Shown here: positions 13,314 through 17,848 of the stretch, in pieces
How the letters are laid out: the number at the start of each line of letters is the position of its first letter
Position numbering within the stretch: position 1 is the first letter of the stretch
Assembly (NCBI GenBank): GCA_964553405.1
Contig: CAZKLS010000054.1
Location: 1-17,848 of the forward strand
DNA from: DATIRA01 sp964553405
GTDB lineage: Bacteria > Pseudomonadota > Gammaproteobacteria > Steroidobacterales > Steroidobacteraceae
Direction of reading: 5' to 3'
DNA length: 17,848 nt
The notes under the pieces: model-generated
The model's database searches: none
What the model saw: the letters and a program-made list of their open reading frames with translations, nothing else
What the model was told of the DNA's origin: nothing
Made by a program: the position numbers and the translations under genes

Positions 13314-14765
13314 ATGAGCTTCGCCGCGATTCAACGGATACTCGGGCTGCTGCTGATGGTCTTCAGCCTGACGATGCTGCCTCCGGTCGGAGTGTCGTAC
13401 CTGTATCGTGACGGCAGCCACGGCGCTTTCCTGACGGCTTTCCTGGTGCTGCTCGCGATCGGCGCGCTGGTCTGGTACCCGGCGCGGCAGGACCGGCGCG
13501 ACCTGCGACTGCGCGACGCATTCATGGTCGTGGCGCTCTTCTGGGTCGTGCTCGGCACGGCCGGGGCGCTGCCGCTGGTGATTTCTCCGAGGCCCGTCGT
13601 CTCCATCACCGACGCGATCTTCGAGTCGATCTCCGGGCTCACGACCACCGGGGCCACCGTGCTGACCGGGCTCGAGCATCTGCCCCGCTCGATTCTTTAT
13701 TACCGCCAGCAGATGCAGTGGCTCGGCGGCATGGGCATCGTGATCCTGGCCGTCGCGCTGCTGCCGATGCTCGGCGTCGGAGGCATGTCGCTGTACAAGG
13801 CCGAGACGCCCGGGCCGGTCAAGGACTCGAAGCTCACGCCCCGCGTCACGCAGACGGCGCAGATGCTGTGGGTGGTCTACCTGACGATCACCGTGGCCTG
13901 TGCCGGCGGCTACTTCCTCGCCGGCATGGACTGGTTCGACGCGATCGGGCACGCGTTCTCGACGGTCTCGATCGGCGGTTTCTCGCACTACGACGCCAGC
14001 CTCGGCCACTACGACAACCCCGCGATCGAGGCGGTCGCGATCCTCTTCATGCTGGTGGGCGCGACCAATTTCGCGCTGCATTTCACCGCCTGGCGGAGCG
14101 GCCGGTTCGGCGCGTACTTCAGCGACCCGGAGTGCGTCGCGTTCCTCAAGTTCATGGCCACGATCAGCCTGATCACGGTGGCCTACCTGCTGATCGACGG
14201 CGACTACGAGGACACGCTGGAGCTCGCCATGGACGGCACGTTCCAGGCCATCTCCGTCGGCACCACCTCCGGCTTCACGACTTCGCACTATCACCACTGG
14301 CCCGGCGCGCTGCCCGTACTGCTGATATTCGCGTCGTTCGTCGGCGGCTGCGCCGGCTCGACCGCAGGCGGGATGAAGGTGATCCGCGCGCTGCTGCTGA
14401 TGAAGCAGGGCCGCCGCGAGGTCTTCAGGCTCGTGCACCCCAACGCGATGATGCCGATCCGGATCGGCGGGCGGGCGGTCCCGGCCCGGGTCGTGGACGC
14501 CGTGTGGGGATTCTTCGCGGTCTACGTCGGGTCCTTCGCCGTGCTGCTGCTGCTGCTGATGGTGGCGGGACTCGACCAGGTCACCGCCTTCTCCGCGATT
14601 GCGGCGACGCTGAACAACCTCGGGCCGGGCCTCGGCGAGGTGGCGCAGAACTACGCGTCGCTAAACGCGTTCGAGAAGTGGGTCTGCGTGCTGGCGATGC
14701 TGCTCGGCCGGCTCGAGATCTTCACGCTGCTGATACTCTTGACCGCCACGTACTGGCAGAAGTGA
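13314..14765 (+). CDS. trkH: Trk potassium transporter membrane subunit TrkH (second, tandem copy)
   Basis: This is a second full-length TrkH pore subunit, 483 residues, plainly related to its neighbour along its whole length. Shared blocks include TTTGATVLTGL, LPRSILYYRQQ, KAETPGP and NNLGPGLGEV. All four selectivity-loop glycines are kept: G113 (TTTGAT), G221 (SIGGFS), G320 (TTSGFTT) and G437 (NNLGPG). It differs from the first copy in pore loops 2 and 3 (SIGGFSHYD against STGGYSTHD; TTSGFTT against TSTGFTT), and has GSTAGGMKVIR where the first has GSTGGGMKVIR. GAGG is directly before the ATG, too close to be an ideal ribosome site. Neither copy is broken. They may differ in affinity, ion preference or regulation, or form mixed dimers; this is inference. 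Confidence 0.95.
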   Translation: MSFAAIQRILGLLLMVFSLTMLPPVGVSYLYRDGSHGAFLTAFLVLLAIGALVWYPARQDRRDLRLRDAFMVVALFWVVLGTAGALPLVISPRPVVSITDAIFESISGLTTTGATVLTGLEHLPRSILYYRQQMQWLGGMGIVILAVALLPMLGVGGMSLYKAETPGPVKDSKLTPRVTQTAQMLWVVYLTITVACAGGYFLAGMDWFDAIGHAFSTVSIGGFSHYDASLGHYDNPAIEAVAILFMLVGATNFALHFTAWRSGRFGAYFSDPECVAFLKFMATISLITVAYLLIDGDYEDTLELAMDGTFQAISVGTTSGFTTSHYHHWPGALPVLLIFASFVGGCAGSTAGGMKVIRALLLMKQGRREVFRLVHPNAMMPIRIGGRAVPARVVDAVWGFFAVYVGSFAVLLLLLMVAGLDQVTAFSAIAATLNNLGPGLGEVAQNYASLNAFEKWVCVLAMLLGRLEIFTLLILLTATYWQK

Positions 14766-14772
14766 ACTGAAG

Positions 14773-17115
14773 ATGGCTCGTTCGAAGCGTTCCAGGGCGA
14801 CTCGCCGCCGCTGGCAAAGAGGCTTCGCGGTCCTGGTGCTGTTGCTGCTGATCGCGGGGACCGTGATCGTGGCCGTCCTCGGTCACCGCATCACCTCGCA
14901 GTTCGAAGGCCGGCGCTGGACGCTGCCGGCGCGCGTCTATGCGCAGCCGCTGGACATCTACGCCGGGCAGCCGCTATCGGCCGAGCGGTTTACCGAGGAG
15001 TTGCGGCGACTGGGGTACCTGTCATCGGGGGCCGCCGATCGTCCCGGCACGTTCCGTCGCAAAGGGGGCCGCGTCGACGTCTACGTGCGCGAGTTCCGCT
15101 TTGCGGACGAGCTCCAGCCCGCGCAGTCGCTGCGACTCGATTTCAAGGGCGGCGCGATCAGCGCGCTTCGCGACGAGCAGGGCAGCGAGGTACCGGTCGC
15201 GCGGCTCGATCCGCTGCTGATCGGCAGCATCTTCCCGACCCACGGCGAGGACCGGATCGTGGTCTCGCCGGACCAGGTGCCGCCGCTGCTGCCGGAGGCG
15301 CTCAAGGCGGTCGAGGACCGCAAGTTCGACCAGCACGTCGGCGTGGATCCGCTCGCGATCATGCGGGCGCTGTTCGCCAACATCCGTGCCGGCCAGGTCG
15401 AGCAGGGCGGCAGCACGCTCACGCAGCAGCTCGTGAAGAGTTACTTCCTGGACAGCCGCCGGACGCTGCGGCGCAAGGCCGAGGAAGCGGTGATGGCGAT
15501 CATTCTCGAGGCCCGCTTCGACAAGGCGGACATCATGAATGCGTACATCAACGAGATCTACCTCGGCCAGGACGGGCGCCGTGCAGTCCATGGGTTCGGC
15601 CTCGCCAGCCAGTTCTACTTCGGCAAGCCGTTGAGCGAGCTCGACCTGCACGAGGTCTCGCTGCTGGTCGCGATCGTGCGCGGGCCCTCCTACTACGATC
15701 CGAGGCGGCATCCAGAGCGGGCCACGGAGCGGCGCAACCTCGTGCTGCGGCTGCTGGCCGAGCAGCAGGTCGTCAGCGCCGAGCAGGCCGAGGCGGCCGC
15801 GGACCGACCGCTCGGTGTGACCGGCAGCGTGCGCCGGGGCGGCAGCTTCTTCCCGGCGTTCCTGGACCTGGTACGCCGTCAGCTGCGTCGCGACTATCGC
15901 GAGGAAGACCTGACGGAAGCGGGCTTGACCGTGTTCACGACGCTCGATCCACTGCTGCAGGAAAAGGCCGAGGCGGCGCTGGCGGCCGAACTCAAGCGGC
16001 AGGACGGGTCGAAGCGCGAGGAAGCCCACGGGCTCGAGGGCGTGGTCGTCGTCACCTCGCCGCAGACGGGCGAGGTCACCGCGATGATCGGCGGCCGGCT
16101 CGCGTCGATGGATGGCTTCAACCGCGCGCTCGACGCCCGCCGGCCGATCGGCTCGCTGGCCAAGCCGCTCGTTTACCTGACGGCGCTCGAGAGCGGCGAA
16201 TACACGCCCGCGAGCATCGTCCAGGACGAGCCGGTGCAGCTCAAGCTGCCGAACGGCCAGCTCTGGGAGCCGAACAACTTCGACAAGCGCTCCAACGGGC
16301 CGGTCACCGTCGTCGAGGCGCTGACGCGATCGCTGAATCTCGCGACCGTGAACCTCGGGCTCGAGGTCGGGCTCGATCGCGTCGCGCAGACCTTCGAGGA
16401 CCTCGGGCTCGAGGAGGCCCCGCCGGAGTACCCCTCGATGCTGCTCGGGGCCGTCGACCTCAGCCCGTTGGAGGTGGCACAGATCTACAACACGCTTGCG
16501 AACGGCGGCTTTCGCTCGCCGCTGCGCGCGGTGCGCGCCGTGGTCGACGAGGGCGGGCAACCGCTGAGAGCCCCCGAGCTCGAGGTGGCGCAGGCTGCGT
16601 CGGCAGAGGCGGTCTATGCGCTCGATCGCATGCTGATCGAAGTGATGGAACGCGGCACCGGCCGCACGGCCAGGAGCCAGTTGCCGGGCAACCTGGTCGT
16701 CGCGGGCAAGACCGGCACGTCGAACGATTATCGGGACAGCTGGTTCGCCGGTTTCTCGGGCACCCACCTGATCGTCGTCTGGGTCGGCCACGACGACAAC
16801 GCTCCGACTGCGCTCACCGGCACGACCGGGGCGTTGCCGGTGTGGACCAAGCTGATGGCGACGATCGATACCACCTCGTTCGAGCCGCTGATGCCCGAGG
16901 ACATGGAGGACCGCTGGGTGGACTACTACACGGGCCGGGAGACTTCACCGATCTGCGCAGGTTCGGCCTTGAGCCTGCCGTTCGAGGTCGGCGCGAGGCT
17001 CGAGCCCAGCGAGAGCTGCCTGCCGGGAGATGCGGTCGAGGACCAGACCGACCAGCTGCTGCGGCACTCGCCTCCCGATGCCGTCGAGCGGCGACGCCGC
17101 TACAAGCAACCTTGA
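14773..17115 (+). CDS. mrcB: Bifunctional peptidoglycan synthase PBP1b (glycosyltransferase/transpeptidase)
   Basis: A class A penicillin-binding protein that polymerises glycan strands from lipid II and crosslinks the peptides on the periplasmic side. The 780 residues contain a basic cytoplasmic tail, one membrane helix at about 18–36, and a region near 60–145 (WTLPARVYAQPLDIYAG and on) that fits the UB2H domain specific to PBP1b. Next is the GT51 domain, with likely catalytic E181 (VEDRKFDQH) and QGGSTLTQQLVKSY at 211–224. The transpeptidase domain follows, with S461-x-x-K464 (GSLAKP), S520-L-N522 and K646-T-G648 (GKTGTSNDY). All key residues are present, so it should be active and bind beta-lactams. 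It starts 7 bases after the second trkH, though function gives no reason for co-transcription. A TPR lipoprotein gene follows. Confidence 0.96.
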   Translation: MARSKRSRATRRRWQRGFAVLVLLLLIAGTVIVAVLGHRITSQFEGRRWTLPARVYAQPLDIYAGQPLSAERFTEELRRLGYLSSGAADRPGTFRRKGGRVDVYVREFRFADELQPAQSLRLDFKGGAISALRDEQGSEVPVARLDPLLIGSIFPTHGEDRIVVSPDQVPPLLPEALKAVEDRKFDQHVGVDPLAIMRALFANIRAGQVEQGGSTLTQQLVKSYFLDSRRTLRRKAEEAVMAIILEARFDKADIMNAYINEIYLGQDGRRAVHGFGLASQFYFGKPLSELDLHEVSLLVAIVRGPSYYDPRRHPERATERRNLVLRLLAEQQVVSAEQAEAAADRPLGVTGSVRRGGSFFPAFLDLVRRQLRRDYREEDLTEAGLTVFTTLDPLLQEKAEAALAAELKRQDGSKREEAHGLEGVVVVTSPQTGEVTAMIGGRLASMDGFNRALDARRPIGSLAKPLVYLTALESGEYTPASIVQDEPVQLKLPNGQLWEPNNFDKRSNGPVTVVEALTRSLNLATVNLGLEVGLDRVAQTFEDLGLEEAPPEYPSMLLGAVDLSPLEVAQIYNTLANGGFRSPLRAVRAVVDEGGQPLRAPELEVAQAASAEAVYALDRMLIEVMERGTGRTARSQLPGNLVVAGKTGTSNDYRDSWFAGFSGTHLIVVWVGHDDNAPTALTGTTGALPVWTKLMATIDTTSFEPLMPEDMEDRWVDYYTGRETSPICAGSALSLPFEVGARLEPSESCLPGDAVEDQTDQLLRHSPPDAVERRRRYKQP

Positions 17116-17152
17116 TCTGGAGGCCGGCACCGCCGGAGAATCGCAGGCCCGA

Positions 17153-17158
17153 TTGACA
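17153..17158 (+). promoter_or_regulatory. Consensus -35 hexamer (TTGACA) before the lipoprotein gene
   Basis: A perfect TTGACA lies in the 88-base gap after mrcB, but the hexamer 17 bases downstream (CAACCC) is a poor -10. It may be a weak or regulated promoter for the lipoprotein gene, or chance. The same TTG is also in frame with that gene as a possible alternative start. Confidence 0.2.
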
Positions 17159-17203
17159 GTAGGCCAGGCTGCGGGCAACCCGTTCCCGGCCAGGGCGTTC
17201 CCG

Positions 17204-17785
17204 ATGCGCGTATTGCGGTGCCTGCTGATTGTCCTGCTGCTCCTGAATGGAGCCTGCTCGATTCCCCCGTACAAGCCGGAGTCGCCGACGGCATCGGGCG
17301 GCGGGGCTGCCCGGGGCGGTGCGACCGGTACGGCGCCGGAGCTCCAGTCGGTCAAGGAACCGGTGACGGGAGTGCTGCCCGGAGACGATCCGAGGATCGT
17401 GGCTCCGGCGCCGCTGCCGTTGCCCAGGGAGCGCGCCGCGGCACCACCGGCCACGCTGAAACCTGCCAGCCAGGCGCTCGTGAGCCAGGCGCAGGCCCAG
17501 CGGCGCAAGGGGGACCTGCCCGGCGCGAACGTCTCGCTCGAACGTGCGCTACGGATCGAGCCGAACAACCCGCTGCTCTGGATAGAAATGGGGCGTCTGC
17601 GCATGGACCAGGGCAATTTCCCGCAGGCCGAGAGCATGGGCCGCAAGGCCCTGTCCATGTCGGTCGGTGACGACCGGACGCAGTCCAGGGCCTGGCAGCT
17701 GGTCGGCGAGTCACTGAAGGCACGTGGCAGGAATCCCCAGGCCGAGGAGGCCTTCGAGCGAGCACGCGAGCTCGCGCCGCTCTGA
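17204..17785 (+). CDS. lpoP: TPR lipoprotein, probable LpoP-type activator of PBP1b
   Basis: The 193-residue product begins with a signal peptide (MRVLRCLLIVLLLLNGAC) whose C18 could be lipidated, then a low-complexity Pro/Gly/Ala-rich linker to about residue 90, which could span the periplasm. A C-terminal domain of tandem TPR-like helices follows: RRKGDLPGANVSLERALRIE, then MDQGNFPQAESMGRKALSM, then LKARGRNPQAEEAFERAREL. In Pseudomonas aeruginosa, LpoP is an outer-membrane TPR lipoprotein encoded next to PBP1b that activates it, and layout and place here match. The lipobox is atypical, with Asn at -3 (L-N-G-A-C). I chose ATG 17204 because it starts the signal peptide; AGGG 17192–17195 is a possible ribosome site. 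The role is inferred from context and architecture. Confidence 0.75.
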   Translation: MRVLRCLLIVLLLLNGACSIPPYKPESPTASGGGAARGGATGTAPELQSVKEPVTGVLPGDDPRIVAPAPLPLPRERAAAPPATLKPASQALVSQAQAQRRKGDLPGANVSLERALRIEPNNPLLWIEMGRLRMDQGNFPQAESMGRKALSMSVGDDRTQSRAWQLVGESLKARGRNPQAEEAFERARELAPL

Positions 17786-17799
17786 GCCTGTGGCGGCAT

Positions 17800-17825
17800 C
17801 GAACCCGCGGCCGCCCGGCGGTTCG
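17800..17825. other. Hairpin after the lipoprotein gene, end of window
   Basis: CGAACC (17800–17805) and GGTTCG (17820–17825) form a 6-bp stem around a GC-rich interior, 14 bases after the stop. It could be a terminator for the mrcB–lipoprotein unit, but no T-run follows. The remaining bases to the window end show no gene that I can support. Confidence 0.25.
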
Positions 17826-17848
17826 CAGCAGCAGCGGTGATGCGGCGG

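Noticed and set aside
11802..14438. Very long open frame on the minus strand (878 codons) across both trkH genes
   Set aside because: Its translation is rich in Arg, His, Gln and Asp with no membrane or domain pattern, typical of the frame opposite a GC-rich gene. Both trkH genes on the plus strand are clearly real.
15022..16791. Minus-strand open frame (589 codons) opposite mrcB
   Set aside because: Shadow of the PBP1b gene; no domain recognised.
17030..17203. Longer start for the lipoprotein gene
   Set aside because: It would overlap mrcB and bury the signal peptide behind about 58 hydrophilic residues; ATG 17204 puts the signal peptide at the N-terminus.
1..17848. CRISPR array, tRNA or rRNA genes, insertion sequences, attachment sites, toxin–antitoxin or phage-defence genes
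   Set aside because: No direct-repeat array, no tRNA-like cloverleaf, no transposase or integrase motif, and nearly all sequence is accounted for by identified genes.

Overview
The window is GC-rich, densely packed chromosomal DNA from an aerobic gammaproteobacterium. The order is ctaD – 42-aa protein – ctaG – ctaE – (reverse-strand DUF2909) – surf1 – Sco-like protein – ctaA – ctaB. This matches the cytochrome oxidase cluster of Pseudomonas-type genomes, and the uvrD, trkA/trkH and mrcB–lipoprotein blocks that follow also have gammaproteobacterial relatives. The exact order or family cannot be fixed from the sequence alone. There is no sign of a mobile element, phage, CRISPR array, tRNA or rRNA, and base use looks even throughout. 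No stretch longer than about 105 bases lacks a gene.

Region 1 (1–5594) makes an aa3-type cytochrome c oxidase. It holds the end of subunit I, a tiny membrane protein, the CuB-insertion factor CtaG, subunit III, a twin-transmembrane DUF2909 protein on the opposite strand, the SURF1 assembly factor, a membrane-anchored Sco-like thioredoxin-fold protein, and the heme A pathway (CtaA, CtaB). CtaB farnesylates heme b to heme o, CtaA oxidises heme o to heme a, and SURF1, CtaG and possibly the Sco-like protein load heme and copper.

Region 2 (5659–8032) has two less familiar envelope genes: a predicted outer-membrane beta-barrel protein of unknown family, and a long 12-helix VanZ-family membrane protein.

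Region 3 (8102–14765) has the DNA helicase UvrD followed by a potassium-uptake module: the NAD-binding regulator TrkA and two adjacent, clearly homologous TrkH pore subunits.

Region 4 (14773–17785) has the bifunctional peptidoglycan synthase PBP1b (mrcB) followed by a TPR lipoprotein that fits the LpoP type of PBP1b activator.

Most of the window is ordinary housekeeping, and I do not see a clearly new system. The points most worth a second look are the Sco-like protein that keeps the CxxxC copper motif but lacks the usual histidine, the tandem trkH pair, the mrcB–lpoP pairing with its atypical lipobox, and the uncharacterised barrel protein.
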